The notes under the pieces were generated by a model. The model was not told the origin of the DNA. It ran no database searches and saw only the letters and a program-made list of their open reading frames with translations. Shown piece by piece: positions 1-8,710 of a stretch of DNA of 64,000 nt; position 1 is the first letter of the stretch, and each line of letters starts with the position of its first letter. The DNA is from Pseudomonas sp. 8O (GTDB lineage Bacteria > Pseudomonadota > Gammaproteobacteria > Pseudomonadales > Pseudomonadaceae). The translations under genes were made by a program, and so were the position numbers. Where the stretch lies: assembly GCF_902506495.1 (NCBI RefSeq), contig NZ_LR733265.1:1198868-1262867 (forward strand), read 5' to 3'.

Positions 1-313
1 CCAACGTCGCCTGGCTGGCCTGACAGCTCGCGAGCACCCGGATGGCCCAATCCGCACTCTGGCGCTCGTTGTTCTTGCCGCGCACGTCGTAGATGGCGTC
101 ATGGAACCAGAGCGCAATGGCCACCTCGCCCGGCTGCTGCGCCAAGTGCCGCGCCTGATCGAAATGCATCAGGCATTCGCGCAGGTGTTGCAGCGAGTGA
201 TAGTGCCGCTGCGGTTCCTCGTAGGCACGAACGAGTTGTTCGAACAGACCTGGCGGAGGCTGCAGGCCCAGGTCTGACCAGGCGCTGGCCCAGGATGATG
301 GGAGAAGAGTCAT
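1..313 (-). CDS. HD-superfamily metal-dependent phosphohydrolase, N-terminal part (cut by window edge)
   Basis: The reading frame runs leftwards from an ATG at 313 and leaves the window at base 1, so only the first ~104 residues are present. It contains the HD-type metal-binding stretch FHDAIYD near residue 77, followed by NNERQSA. This pattern belongs to the COG4339-like group of predicted HD phosphohydrolases, whose substrate is unknown. A histidine-rich segment (RHYHSLQHL) precedes it, as in that family. The call rests on the motif; the C-terminal half lies outside the window. Confidence 0.7.
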   Translation of the reverse strand, partial: MTLLPSSWASAWSDLGLQPPPGLFEQLVRAYEEPQRHYHSLQHLRECLMHFDQARHLAQQPGEVAIALWFHDAIYDVRGKNNERQSADWAIRVLASCQASQATL

Positions 314-361
314 TTAGGGTATCGATAGCGCTTGGCCAAGCGAGCGGTTTTGACGCATTTA

Positions 362-847
362 TTATACCGATTCATATTCGGCGGTATTTTTTAGCTCACG
401 CTTCTTTCCGCTGAATGACTCAAACAAATATTTGTGGCTGCCAAGGCCATATTCATCCGTTCGTTTTCCATATGATTGAACCCATTCGATTAGGTTATTT
501 AAGTTCTCATCTTGCTCTTCGATGGAATTGAATTTTTCAGGCTCCCAGGGCCTTGAGCGACAGTGAGCAATACATGTATCCACCCCTGGATTCAGAAATA
601 CAAGCTCCTCGCACTCATCTAGAACAGCTTTGATTATGTTGGCATAACAGCCCTCAATGACCCAGCTATCATGTGACTGTATAAACTTCTTAACATCAGC
701 GATGCTTTCTTTGAGCGGGCGTCGCTCCGCACCGTTATGAAATGCAACTTCATCCAGTGATAAGCGTGCAGCGGGTTCTCTAGCGATAATTTTTTTAGAG
801 AGCGTGCTCTTTCCTGAGCCGGCATTTCCAAGAAGTATGAGCTTCAT
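362..847 (-). CDS. Small P-loop NTPase / adenylate- or shikimate-kinase-like protein
   Basis: This 161-residue protein starts MKLILLGNAGSGKST, a textbook Walker A loop at residues 7-15. LSLDEVAFHNG follows, and a WVIEGCYANI segment around residue 62 is typical of small kinase-like P-loop proteins that phosphorylate or sense small molecules. The substrate cannot be told from sequence. The gene is clearly more AT-rich than the surrounding genes and lies between the edge gene and a decayed IS110 transposase, which suggests horizontal acquisition. Because this run lies on a small accessory islet, a stress or resistance role is possible but unsupported. Confidence 0.6.
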   Translation of the reverse strand: MKLILLGNAGSGKSTLSKKIIAREPAARLSLDEVAFHNGAERRPLKESIADVKKFIQSHDSWVIEGCYANIIKAVLDECEELVFLNPGVDTCIAHCRSRPWEPEKFNSIEEQDENLNNLIEWVQSYGKRTDEYGLGSHKYLFESFSGKKRELKNTAEYESV

Positions 848-1010
848 GAGTTTTCTTCTCGATTATCACGATCAAGCCAACGAGCAGGCAAAAGCGTAGC
901 TTCTGACTGCCCAGCGAGCGAAGTGAGCGGCAGTTGAGTGCTGTAATGGACTCTCCCCGCGCCACGGTTCTATACCAAGGCGTTGAGGGTTGAAGATTGG
1001 GAGAGCTGCC

Positions 1011-1226
1011 ATGAAACGAATTGCAGTTGATCTGGCCAAGCCCGTTTTACCAAGTTGCCGAGAGTGTCCCTTCCGGCCAGGTGGTGCAGCGCAAGCGACT
1101 GAACCGAGAGGCGTTCTGGCGATATATACAGGAGCAGGCCGAGCCGGTCGAGTCGGTGATGTAGGCCTGCGGCACTGCGCCTTACTGGGGCGCTTCGCGC
1201 AATCGCTTGGTCATCAGGTCACGCTG
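1011..1226 (+). pseudogene. Decayed IS110-family transposase, N-terminal fragment
   Basis: The fragment begins MKRIAVDLAK and, after a frameshift near 1048, continues in another frame with YQVAESV, GQVVQRKRL and REAFWRYIQEQAEPVE. An in-frame TAG follows at the position where a glutamate codon would give an EACGTA-type motif. A second shift returns to RFAQSLGHQVTLL. These pieces in this order are the N-terminal (DEDD/RuvC-like) start of an IS110-family transposase. At least two frameshifts, one stop and loss of the C-terminal two thirds mean it cannot be active. No IS ends are recognisable. It occupies the otherwise gene-free gap 848-1331. Confidence 0.75.
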
Positions 1227-1296
1227 CTGCAGCGATGGAGTCAGCCCGCTGGGTTGAGGGCAGCAGGCGCTTGGCCGGAGTGTCGCGACGGCCGTT

Positions 1297-1318
1297 CCCG
1301 GATTGCATCCGGGCTACG
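1297..1318. repeat. REP-type intergenic repeat, 'cccggattgcatccgggctac' family, single arm
   Basis: A single copy of a sequence that recurs as complete palindromes at 38629-38681 and 43144-43198. It lies just 3' of sbcD, between the gene and the IS110 remnant. Confidence 0.6.
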
Positions 1319-1331
1319 GAGGTCTGCGCCG

Positions 1332-2552
1332 CTAGGCCTTGGGCAGCGCTTCCAGCACCTGCCGGTACAAACCCTGCAAACGCTGGGCATCCTCTTCTTC
1401 CAATGTCTCTTGCTGCAAGCGTCGGGCGAATACGTCCTCCACGCTCAGTTCATCCAGCGTTTCCCGCGCTTCGCTGGCCAGGCTGGCACTGGCGTTACCG
1501 CGTTCACGGCGGATGCGCAGCACTTCCACCGGCAGCCCCTCACAGAGTGCGTTGATGCGGCTTTGCAGGTCGCTCAGGTAATCGTCGGTACTGACTTGCA
1601 CTTCCAGCCATACAGGCCGCTCGGGTATGCCCTGTGCAGCAGCCTCGGTGATGGCGCCTGCCAGTTCCTTGAGCGAGCCGCGCAGGCTGGCCATGGGCTG
1701 GAACACCGGCACGGGCAGCGGTGTGATCGATTGCAACGCGGCAGCGCCGAACTCCAGCAGCAGAACTTCCTTCTGCTGACGCGACTCGTCGAAGGACAAC
1801 GCAATCGGTGAGCCGCTGTAGCGGATATGCTCCAGCCCGCCGACCTTCTGCGGGCGGTGGATATGGCCAAGGGCGATGTAGTCCGCCGGTGGGAAGGCAC
1901 TGGTGGGGAAGGCCTCCAGACTGCCGACGTAGATCTCGCGCACCGACTCGCTGGCGCTGGCACCAACCGTGGTGAGGTGACCGGTGGCGATGATCGGCAG
2001 CGCCTGGCCCAACTCGTCACGCTTGCTCGACGCCAGCTCGTACAGCGCCCGGTAATGCTCGGCGATGGCTTGCTGCAGCGACTGCTGTTTGTCCTGCGCG
2101 CTCTGCCCCGCCTGGCTGGCCAGCACGTCGCGCGGGCGAATGAAGGGAATGGCGCAGAGAACCGCTCTCGGCTGGCCAGTACGATCATTGAGCAGCAGTA
2201 CCTGTTCGGCCAGGTCGACGCCCACGCTCGGCACAACCTGCGTGCCCAGTTGCGCCAGCAGGCTGCGGCTTTCACCGAGCATGGCCGGTGAGTCGTGGTT
2301 GCCGCCAAGCACCACCAGGGCGCAGCCGGCATCGCGCAGCTCCACCACCAGCCGGTAATACTGCTCGCGGGCGTAACTGGGCGGTGCGCCGGTGTCGAAC
2401 ACGTCGCCGGCAATCAGCAAAACATCCACGTCGCGTGCCCGCACCTGCTCCAGCAGCCAGGAGCAGAAGGCCTGGTGCTCGGCCTGGCGGGTCTTGCCCA
2501 TGAAGTGCTGGCCCAGGTGCCAGTCGGAGGTGTGCAGGATGCGCAGGCTCAT
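1332..2552 (-). CDS. sbcD: Exonuclease subunit SbcD
   Basis: SbcD is the Mre11-type nuclease of the SbcCD complex, which cleaves DNA hairpins and processes double-strand ends. The 406-residue product starts MSLRILHTSDWHLGQ, the first phosphoesterase motif. It continues with IAGDVFD near residue 47, GGNHDS near 82, an ATGHLT segment and ALGHIHRPQ. All the metal-binding motifs of the calcineurin-like nuclease are therefore present. The ATG at 2552 is chosen because it opens directly on the conserved motif and overlaps the upstream regulator's stop codon (ATGA). The usual partner sbcC is not next to it: downstream lie only a repeat and an IS110 remnant. Confidence 0.93.
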   Translation of the reverse strand: MSLRILHTSDWHLGQHFMGKTRQAEHQAFCSWLLEQVRARDVDVLLIAGDVFDTGAPPSYAREQYYRLVVELRDAGCALVVLGGNHDSPAMLGESRSLLAQLGTQVVPSVGVDLAEQVLLLNDRTGQPRAVLCAIPFIRPRDVLASQAGQSAQDKQQSLQQAIAEHYRALYELASSKRDELGQALPIIATGHLTTVGASASESVREIYVGSLEAFPTSAFPPADYIALGHIHRPQKVGGLEHIRYSGSPIALSFDESRQQKEVLLLEFGAAALQSITPLPVPVFQPMASLRGSLKELAGAITEAAAQGIPERPVWLEVQVSTDDYLSDLQSRINALCEGLPVEVLRIRRERGNASASLASEARETLDELSVEDVFARRLQQETLEEEDAQRLQGLYRQVLEALPKA

Positions 2553-2968
2553 AGCGGCCAGTCCTGCACGACGATGTGAGTCTTGACCCGCTGCATCTGC
2601 GGGAAGGCTTCGATGGCCGCGCGCACTTCGCTCAGGCGCGCCATGTTTGGCGCTTCGACCAGCACCAGCATGTCGGTCTCGCCGCTGATGCCGCTGCAAT
2701 GGCGGATTTCCGGGTATTCGCGCATGCGCTCGACGTAATCCTGGCAACGGGCGTTCTGGTAGAACAGCTCGAGGAAGGCCTTGACCCCACCCTCGCCGGG
2801 CACCGCGACCTGGGCGTGATAGCCGCGAATCACCCCGCTCTCTTCCAGGTGACGAATCCGCTCACTGACCGCCGAACGTGACAGGTTGACCTCACGGGAG
2901 ATCTGGCTGACGGAGGTACGCGCATCACTGCGCAGCAGGGCGAGGATCTGACGATCGAACTTGTCCAC
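2549..2968 (-). CDS. Lrp/AsnC-family transcriptional regulator
   Basis: A 139-residue protein with the Lrp layout. It has an N-terminal helix-turn-helix (DKFDRQILALLRSDAR, then SQISREVNLSRSAVSERIRHLEE). A RAM/ACT-type domain follows (GGVKAFLELF, CSGISGETDMLVLVEAPN) that senses amino acids and sets oligomer state. The GTG at 2968, preceded by GAGAAG, opens directly on the family core; an ATG at 3013 or a GTG at 3034 would add 15 or 22 residues. Its stop overlaps the sbcD start. It diverges from the yjeH-type exporter at 3092, which is its most likely target. Confidence 0.85.
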   Translation of the reverse strand: MDKFDRQILALLRSDARTSVSQISREVNLSRSAVSERIRHLEESGVIRGYHAQVAVPGEGGVKAFLELFYQNARCQDYVERMREYPEIRHCSGISGETDMLVLVEAPNMARLSEVRAAIEAFPQMQRVKTHIVVQDWPL

Positions 2969-3091
2969 GGGGCTTCTCGGGGCGGCAATCAGGTTGACGT
3001 GGGAAACCGCCATTTCGTCGGCAAAAGGCGACACCCTGTAATCAGGCGGCGCTCTACCATGGCGGTATCTGCAAAGGCGTGAGCATACCCC

Positions 3092-4345
3092 ATGAGTCGA
3101 TTGAACAAGGAATTGGGCCTGCTGCAGGGCATCGCCCTGCTCAGCACCTCGCTGCTCGGCACCGGCATCTTCGTGGTGCCGGCCCTGGCGGCCACGGCGG
3201 CGGGCGAAGCGTCGTTATGGGCCTGGATGCTGCTGATCGTCCTGGTACTGCCAGTGGCGTTCACCTTCGCCCAGCTGGGCAAGCGCTTCCCTCATGCCGG
3301 CGGCGCGCCGCACCTGATCGGCCGCGCCTTCGGTCTGCGCATGGAAGGGGTCAGCGCCCTGCTGTTTCTCGCCGTGCTGCCGGTCGGTCTGCCGGCGGCT
3401 CTGCATATCGCCAGCGGCTTCTGGCTGGCATTGTTCGATCTCGATCGCAGTGGCCTGTTGCTCATCGAACTGGCCACGCTGGGCGCCATTCTCCTGCTTG
3501 GCCAGCGTCCACCGAAAGCATCGGGCATGCTGCAGGGGCTGATCGCCGTGGCCATCGTCACCAGCGTGGCGCTGATCTGGTGGGTCGGTGACCTGCCGCG
3601 CGCCAGCCAACCACTGCTGCCGGCGATGGAGGGCCAATGGCACCTGCTACCGACGGCGCTGGGGGTGATGTTCTGGTGCTTCGTCGGTATCGAGGCCTTC
3701 ACCCATCTGGGCGAGGAGTTCAAACACCCCGAGCGTGACTTCCCCCTGGCGCTGCTACTCGGCGTGCTGCTGGCCGGCCTGGTGTACTGGGCCTGCTCGG
3801 TGGCGGTGCTGAGCTTTGCCACCTACGGCGACGTGCACAGCGACACCACCGCCCTGCCCCGTCTGTTCGAGCAACTGCTGGGCGAGCAGGCGCGCGTTCT
3901 GGTGGCAGTGCTCGGTTACCTGGCCTGCTTCGCCTCGATGAACGTGTACATCCAGGGCTTCGCCCGGCTGATCTGGAGCCTGGCCGATGAAGGCCGCCTG
4001 CCTGCCAGACTGGCCGTGCGCAACCGCCAGGGCGTACCCGGCAGAGCCTTGCTGCTGGTGGTGATCTGTTGTGCGCTATGCGCGATGCTCTCGGCCACCT
4101 TGAACCTGTCGGTAGATGATTTGATCCGCTATGCCAACGGCAACTTCGTGTTGATCTACCTGCTCAGCATGGCCGCCGGCTGGGTGCTGCTCAGTGGCAT
4201 CTGGCGCCTGCTGGCCGGACTCAGCGGGCTGCTCTGTGCAGCGCTGCTGGTGATGCTCGGCAGCGATGCGCTGTATGCCGCAGGGCTGCTTGCCGCCCTG
4301 CTGCTGCTCAGTCATCTGCGTGCGAGGCACAAGGCGCTGGCGTAG
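3092..4345 (+). CDS. yjeH: YjeH-type amino-acid exporter (APC superfamily)
   Basis: This 417-residue protein has about 12 hydrophobic segments. It begins with the APC signature (LGLLQGIALLSTSLLGTG), and the FAQLGKRFPHAGG, VMFWCFVGIEAF and EEFKHPERDFP segments closely match E. coli YjeH. YjeH exports L-methionine and branched-chain amino acids across the inner membrane. It is transcribed divergently from an Lrp-type regulator with a gap of only about 120 bp, the standard arrangement for an Lrp-controlled exporter. Substrate is inferred from the family. Confidence 0.85.
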   Translation: MSRLNKELGLLQGIALLSTSLLGTGIFVVPALAATAAGEASLWAWMLLIVLVLPVAFTFAQLGKRFPHAGGAPHLIGRAFGLRMEGVSALLFLAVLPVGLPAALHIASGFWLALFDLDRSGLLLIELATLGAILLLGQRPPKASGMLQGLIAVAIVTSVALIWWVGDLPRASQPLLPAMEGQWHLLPTALGVMFWCFVGIEAFTHLGEEFKHPERDFPLALLLGVLLAGLVYWACSVAVLSFATYGDVHSDTTALPRLFEQLLGEQARVLVAVLGYLACFASMNVYIQGFARLIWSLADEGRLPARLAVRNRQGVPGRALLLVVICCALCAMLSATLNLSVDDLIRYANGNFVLIYLLSMAAGWVLLSGIWRLLAGLSGLLCAALLVMLGSDALYAAGLLAALLLLSHLRARHKALA

Positions 4346-4411
4346 GGGGGATCACACCTCTGCGATCCACCGCGAGCCTGATGGTGGATGAAAGAGTGTC
4401 ATCCACCCTAC
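4342..4411. repeat. Palindromic intergenic repeat, 'gtagggtggat' family
   Basis: Nested inverted repeats start at the stop codon of the exporter gene. Outer GTAGGGGGGATCAC pairs roughly with ATCCACCCTAC, and inner GATCCACC pairs with GGTGGATG. Related copies are at 5794-5858 and 53338-53370. The RNA would fold into a double hairpin just after the gene and may act as a terminator or mRNA stabiliser. Confidence 0.65.
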
Positions 4412-4471
4412 AGGTGACCGTGAGGCGCAGAGGGTTCTATCCTTACCCTGATTTCGCCGAAAGGAAGCCCC

Positions 4472-5797
4472 ATGCGCCGCGTACTAAACGACCTGAAAAT
4501 CATGATCCTGGCCAACCTGTGGATCGTCCCGGTGGTGGCTGGCCTGGTCTGGGCACTGTTCCAGTTCGTCGCGCCGCCACCGCCGATGAGTGCCAGCATG
4601 GCCACCGGCGCCCAAGGGGGCGCCTACCAGCAGTTCGCCGAACGCCTGAAGGAAGAACTGGCCAAGGAAGGGTTCGAGCTAAATCTGGTGCCGACCTCTG
4701 GCTCGCGCGACAACCTGCAGCGTCTGCTGGCCAAGGACCCGCAAGTAGAGATCGCCCTGGTGCAGAGCGGCCTGGAGCGTCAACTGGTACCCGAAGAACA
4801 GCGTCAGCTGGAAAGCCTGGGTGCGATCTATCAGGAGCCCCTGTGGCTGTTCTATAGACGTGACGTGGCGCTGGATCGCATTGCCGACCTGTTGCCACTG
4901 CGCCTCGGTCTGGGCGGCGAAGGCAGCGGCACCCGTGCTGCCAGCGATGCCATCCTCAGCGCCAATGCCATCGAGCCTGAACACTATCCTGAAAGCTGGC
5001 AGAGTATCGGGGGTGGCAAAGCCGCCCGCGCGCTGATGGCCGGCGAACTGGATGCCGCATTCTTCGTTGGCCCGGCAGAAAACGCCCTGGTGCAACAACT
5101 GGCGGCCAACCCGGACATCGCCCTGGCGCACTTTCGTCGCGCCGCCGCCTACGCAGCGCGCTTGCCGTTCTTCAATCAGGTTACCGTCGGCGAAGGCCTG
5201 CTCGATCTGGCCAGCAATGCACCTGATCGCGACATCGTCACCCTCGCTCCGGTCGCGACCCTGGTGGTCAATGACGACTTCAACCCCGGTCTGGTGCCAC
5301 TGTTTCTCGCGGCCAGCCGTGAAGTGATGCGCGACGGCACTCTGCTCGACGCCGCCGGCACCTTTCCCAGCGCCGAGCCTCGCACCTTCGAACTGCACAA
5401 GGATGCCGGGCATTACTACGACAAGGGCCTGCCAATCCTGCAGCGCTACCTGCCGTTTCGTATCGCCTCGCTGGCCGACCGCTACATCATCCTGCTGATC
5501 CCCTTGATCGTGGTGATGATCCCGCTGTTCAAGGCCGTCGGACCGATCTACCAGTGGCGCATCCGTGCGCGCATCTACCGCTGGTACAAGCACCTGCGCG
5601 AAGTCGACCGCAAGCTGCACGCCGGCTCCCTGCCCGACGAGCTGGGCAGCGAGATCGAACGCCTGGAACAGATGGAAGACGAGCTGGCAGCCGTGGAAGT
5701 GCCACTGTCGTACTCCAACGAGTTGTACGAACTGCACATGCACGTACGCTACGTGATCGAGCGGCTGCGCGTGTTGCAGCAGCGACGGCAGATGTAG
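4472..5797 (+). CDS. TAXI-family solute-binding protein with C-terminal membrane anchor
   Basis: The 441-residue protein has an N-terminal hydrophobic segment (residues ~9-32). A TAXI-type periplasmic binding domain follows, with MATGAQGGAYQQFAERL, SGSRDNLQRL and GGEGSGTR. A second transmembrane segment is at ~341-362 (YIILLIPLIVVMIPLF), and the C-terminal tail is coiled-coil-like. TAXI proteins normally deliver carboxylates to TRAP permeases. Here no DctQ/DctM permease gene lies nearby, and the extra membrane span and cytoplasmic tail suggest a sensor or other tethered role. Ligand unknown. Confidence 0.8.
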   Translation: MRRVLNDLKIMILANLWIVPVVAGLVWALFQFVAPPPPMSASMATGAQGGAYQQFAERLKEELAKEGFELNLVPTSGSRDNLQRLLAKDPQVEIALVQSGLERQLVPEEQRQLESLGAIYQEPLWLFYRRDVALDRIADLLPLRLGLGGEGSGTRAASDAILSANAIEPEHYPESWQSIGGGKAARALMAGELDAAFFVGPAENALVQQLAANPDIALAHFRRAAAYAARLPFFNQVTVGEGLLDLASNAPDRDIVTLAPVATLVVNDDFNPGLVPLFLAASREVMRDGTLLDAAGTFPSAEPRTFELHKDAGHYYDKGLPILQRYLPFRIASLADRYIILLIPLIVVMIPLFKAVGPIYQWRIRARIYRWYKHLREVDRKLHAGSLPDELGSEIERLEQMEDELAAVEVPLSYSNELYELHMHVRYVIERLRVLQQRRQM

Positions 5798-5858
5798 GGT
5801 GGATCACGCTTCATCGATCCACCACAACGGTGGATGTAAACAGCGACATCCACCCTGC
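5794..5858. repeat. Palindromic intergenic repeat, 'gtagggtggat' family
   Basis: Second copy of the family seen at 4342. GTAGGGTGGATCACGC opens it and ACATCCACCCTGC closes it, with an inner GATCCACC / GGTGGATG pair. It overlaps the stop codon of the TAXI gene. Confidence 0.7.
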
Positions 5859-5861
5859 ACA

Positions 5862-5886
5862 CTGTGGGAGGGGCTTTAGCCGCGAC
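5862..5886. repeat. REP-type repeat, 'gtgggaggggctttagccgcga' family, single arm
   Basis: One arm of a repeat that appears as full inverted repeats at 19936-19987, 28463-28512 and 38697-38752. Confidence 0.6.
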
Positions 5887-5988
5887 GGCTACATGACTTT
5901 CAACACCGCTCACGGATACATCCGCACCAGAATCCATCACCCGCTTCGGGTAAACTGCGCCCCTGTTTCATTTGCCCACGAGACCGCC

Positions 5989-6996
5989 ATGCCGATCCGC
6001 CACTGCATCGTCCACCTGATCGACAAGAAGCCCGACGGCAGCCCCGCCGTGCTGCACGCTCGCGACAGCGAGCTGGCCACGTCGCAAGCCATGGAGAACC
6101 TGCTGGCCGACCTCAACGAGAGCTACAACGCCAAGCAGGGCAAGGCCTGGGGTCTGTTCCACGAAGAATCCGGCGCCTACCCGTTCAGCGGCTGGCTCAA
6201 GGCCTATCTCGACGGCGAACAGGATTTCACCGCCTTCAGCCGTCAGGCCGTCGAACACCTGCAGAAGCTGATGGAGGAATCCAACCTCTCCACCGGCGGC
6301 CACGTGCTGCTGGCTCACTACCAGCAAGGCATGACCGACTACCTGGCCATCGCCCTGCTGCATCACAGCGAGGGCGTGGCGGTGACCGACGCGCTGGACG
6401 TGACCCCGGCCAAGCACCTGGACCTCGGCCAACTGCACCTGGCCGCACGCATCAACATCAGCGAGTGGCAGAACAACAAGCAGTCCAAGCAGTACATCTC
6501 CTTCATCAAAGGCAAGAACGGCAAGAAGGTCTCGGACTACTTCCGCGACTTCATCGGCTGCCAGGAGGGCGTCGACGGCCCGGGCGAGACCCGTACCCTG
6601 CTCAAGGCCTTCAGCGATTACGTGGAAAGCGAAGACCTGCCCGAAGAGCAGGCCCGCGAAAAGACCAAGACCCTGGTCGGCTACGCCACCAGCCAGGCCA
6701 AGCTCGGTGAGCCGATCACCCTCGACGAGCTCTCCGGCCTGATCGACGAAGAGCGCCCCAAGGCCTTTTATGAACACATCCGCAACAAGGATTACGGCAT
6801 GGCGCCGGAATTTCCGGCGGACAAACGCACCCTGAGCCAGTTCCAGCGCTTCACCGGTCGTGCCGAGGGGCTGTCGATCAGTTTCGAGGCACACCTGCTG
6901 GGCTCGAAGGTCGAGTATGACGAAGGCCGCGACATGCTGATCATTCGCCAGTTGCCGACACAGCTGAAAGACCAGCTCAAACGTCGCCAGGATTGA
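5989..6996 (+). CDS. yejK: Nucleoid-associated protein YejK/NdpA
   Basis: A 335-residue product, the usual NdpA length, starting MPIRHCIVHLIDKKPDG. It contains the family's early LADLNESYNAKQGK and LYSTGG-like (NLSTGGHVLLAHY) segments, followed by SDYFRDFIGCQEGVD around residue 182. YejK proteins bind double-stranded DNA and co-purify with the nucleoid; their exact role is not settled. The ATG at 5989 is used; longer in-frame extensions into the repeat region upstream have no family support. Confidence 0.92.
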   Translation: MPIRHCIVHLIDKKPDGSPAVLHARDSELATSQAMENLLADLNESYNAKQGKAWGLFHEESGAYPFSGWLKAYLDGEQDFTAFSRQAVEHLQKLMEESNLSTGGHVLLAHYQQGMTDYLAIALLHHSEGVAVTDALDVTPAKHLDLGQLHLAARINISEWQNNKQSKQYISFIKGKNGKKVSDYFRDFIGCQEGVDGPGETRTLLKAFSDYVESEDLPEEQAREKTKTLVGYATSQAKLGEPITLDELSGLIDEERPKAFYEHIRNKDYGMAPEFPADKRTLSQFQRFTGRAEGLSISFEAHLLGSKVEYDEGRDMLIIRQLPTQLKDQLKRRQD

Positions 6997-7090
6997 TGCA
7001 TTTGTAGGTTGGGCCACGGGTTGATATGGCAGCATGGCCCGGCGCGGTTTACGCTGGCAGGACTGCGCCATCACACAAGGATGCGAAACC

Positions 7091-7411
7091 ATGAAGACGA
7101 TTCTGCTGATGCTCGCCGCTCTGGCCCTGTGGCAGAACTGGGACAGGATAGAGCGCTGGATCGACCCGCCCCAGGCGCGTAACGCCAGCGGCGAGGTGGT
7201 GCTCTACGCCACGCAGTGGTGTGGCTACTGCGCCAAGGCTCGCGAGCTGTTCGCCGAGGACGGCATCGCCTATCGCGAAGTGAATATCGAGACCGATGCC
7301 GCCGGTCGCGCTCAGTATCAGGCGCTCGGTGGCCGCGGCGTGCCGGTGATCGACCTGCGCGGGCAGGTCATCCACGGCTACGACGTACGAGCCATTCGCG
7401 CCGCCTACTGA
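7091..7411 (+). CDS. Glutaredoxin-like thiol-disulfide protein with N-terminal membrane segment
   Basis: This 106-residue protein has a short hydrophobic N-terminus (MKTILLMLAALALW) and then a glutaredoxin fold. The fold carries the active site WCGYC (residues ~44-48), the cis-proline loop GVPVIDL and a C-terminal GYD turn. It probably reduces or mixes disulfides, with the N-terminal segment anchoring it to the inner membrane. It lies between yejK and the convergent GST gene, with no operon partner. Confidence 0.82.
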   Translation: MKTILLMLAALALWQNWDRIERWIDPPQARNASGEVVLYATQWCGYCAKARELFAEDGIAYREVNIETDAAGRAQYQALGGRGVPVIDLRGQVIHGYDVRAIRAAY

Positions 7412-7429
7412 CAGGCGGCGCGAGAGGCC

Positions 7430-8365
7430 TCAGCGCGCCTCGATACGAAAGCCCAAGCGCGGGAAGTGCACATGCACGACGCCGGCGCGCTCATCTTCGC
7501 GACGCAGGATCAGCTCGTCGCGCCCGGCATGCAGCAACTCGCCCTGCACCGGGTCGACACCATAGTCCACGGCAGCGATGCTCACCGCCTGGCCAGCTTT
7601 GAAGCCATTGGGCTCGACAAAATCCTCTTCCGGCAGCGCTGCCGGAGTCGCCTCACGCGCCACCGCGATCGCCTGTTCGCTGCTCATCTCGCTCAACGAA
7701 CCATGGCCGAAGCCGAGCACACGACCAAGCCAGGCAGCGACTTCCGGGTAGTCGTCGACCAGCGGCGAGGTAACCGGCGTGCCGCGCAGAAACCACAGGC
7801 AATGAGCCACGGAAAAATCGGCGAGCGACGGTTCACCGAAGAGGAAATCGCCCTGCTCGCGTTGCAACTGGCGCTGCAATGCGCCCATCAGTGCAGGCCA
7901 ATTGTGCTTGGCCTGCTCCAGTGGCAGCCGAGTCGCCGTACCACCGGAAAACAGCGCGCCACGGTCGGCTGCAAAGGCCTTGGCGAACTCCGGCGGCACC
8001 TTGGCGAAGCGCAGCGCCATCGACTCGGGTTGGAACACCAGCGCCACGGCATGCTGGAACAAGACCGAGTCGGCCCACTGCGCCAGCAGGCTGACATTGA
8101 ACTCCTGACCTTCGGGCAGCAGCGCCGGGGTGGCCTTCTCGGCTTCCAGGCGGCGAGCGATCAGCGCGGTATCGCAGTAGATGTCGGCGCCAACCTGCAG
8201 CACCGGCGTCTTGCGGTAGCCGCCGGTCAGCGCGGTGAGATCGGGCTTGGGCATCAGTGGCGGGATCATCACCGAACGCCAGGACAGTTGCTTGAAGCCC
8301 AGCATCAGGCGGGCCTTCTCGGCAAACGGCGAGGTCGGGTAGTGATGAAGGATCAACTCATGCAT
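7430..8365 (-). CDS. Glutathione S-transferase family protein with C-terminal extension
   Basis: The 311-residue product opens with a thioredoxin-like GST N-domain: LILHHYPTSPFAEKARLML, then YRKTPVLQVGADIYCDT with the cis-Pro and the glutathione-binding D/T pair. A helical C-domain follows, including GEPSLADFSVAHCLWFL. About 90 further residues (from ~225) are not part of a standard GST and end in HFPRLGFRIEAR. GSTs of this size usually run ~200-220 residues, so the tail is an added domain of unknown function. Substrate unknown. Confidence 0.82.
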   Translation of the reverse strand: MHELILHHYPTSPFAEKARLMLGFKQLSWRSVMIPPLMPKPDLTALTGGYRKTPVLQVGADIYCDTALIARRLEAEKATPALLPEGQEFNVSLLAQWADSVLFQHAVALVFQPESMALRFAKVPPEFAKAFAADRGALFSGGTATRLPLEQAKHNWPALMGALQRQLQREQGDFLFGEPSLADFSVAHCLWFLRGTPVTSPLVDDYPEVAAWLGRVLGFGHGSLSEMSSEQAIAVAREATPAALPEEDFVEPNGFKAGQAVSIAAVDYGVDPVQGELLHAGRDELILRREDERAGVVHVHFPRLGFRIEAR

Positions 8366-8428
8366 GGCGCGCTCCGCGTCGGATCAAAAGTCCTCAGCTT
8401 ACCCGCGCGTCACATGCGCGCAACCGTC

Positions 8429-8710
8429 TCAGGCTGATGAACCGCCATCAACGGCCAGAATGAGTGCTTCTTTGGCGCTTTTGCTCAGGCGCTTGATCGC
8501 ACGCTCACGGCGCAACGCATCGCCCTTGCCGGCACAGGCTTCGACGTAGGCCAGGGCCAGTGCCGGACTGGTATGGAAGAACCGGGCGCCCTTGCCACTC
8601 TGGTGCTGGGCGAAACGCCTCTGCGGGTCATCGCTGATGCCGCAATACAGCGCGCCATTGGCGGCGCGCACCAGATAGACGAACCAGGCTTTTTCGACTG
8701 CTGCATTCAT
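8429..8710 (-). CDS. GIY-YIG nuclease-superfamily protein (UPF0213/YhbQ-like)
   Basis: A 93-residue single-domain protein with the GIY-YIG layout: WFVYLVRAANGALYCGIS (the degenerate GIY...YIG pair), DDPQRRFAQHQSGKGARFF and a late KRLSKSAKEALI. Stand-alone proteins of this type (YhbQ group) are thought to be small DNA-processing nucleases. The ATG at 8710 overlaps the stop of the upstream pcs gene by 4 bases, so the two are probably co-transcribed and translationally coupled. Confidence 0.85.
   Translation of the reverse strand: MNAAVEKAWFVYLVRAANGALYCGISDDPQRRFAQHQSGKGARFFHTSPALALAYVEACAGKGDALRRERAIKRLSKSAKEALILAVDGGSSA

Noticed and set aside
5554..5988. Long N-terminal extension of the yejK frame
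   Set aside because: It crosses the end of the TAXI gene and two repeats. The conserved NdpA start is at 5989.
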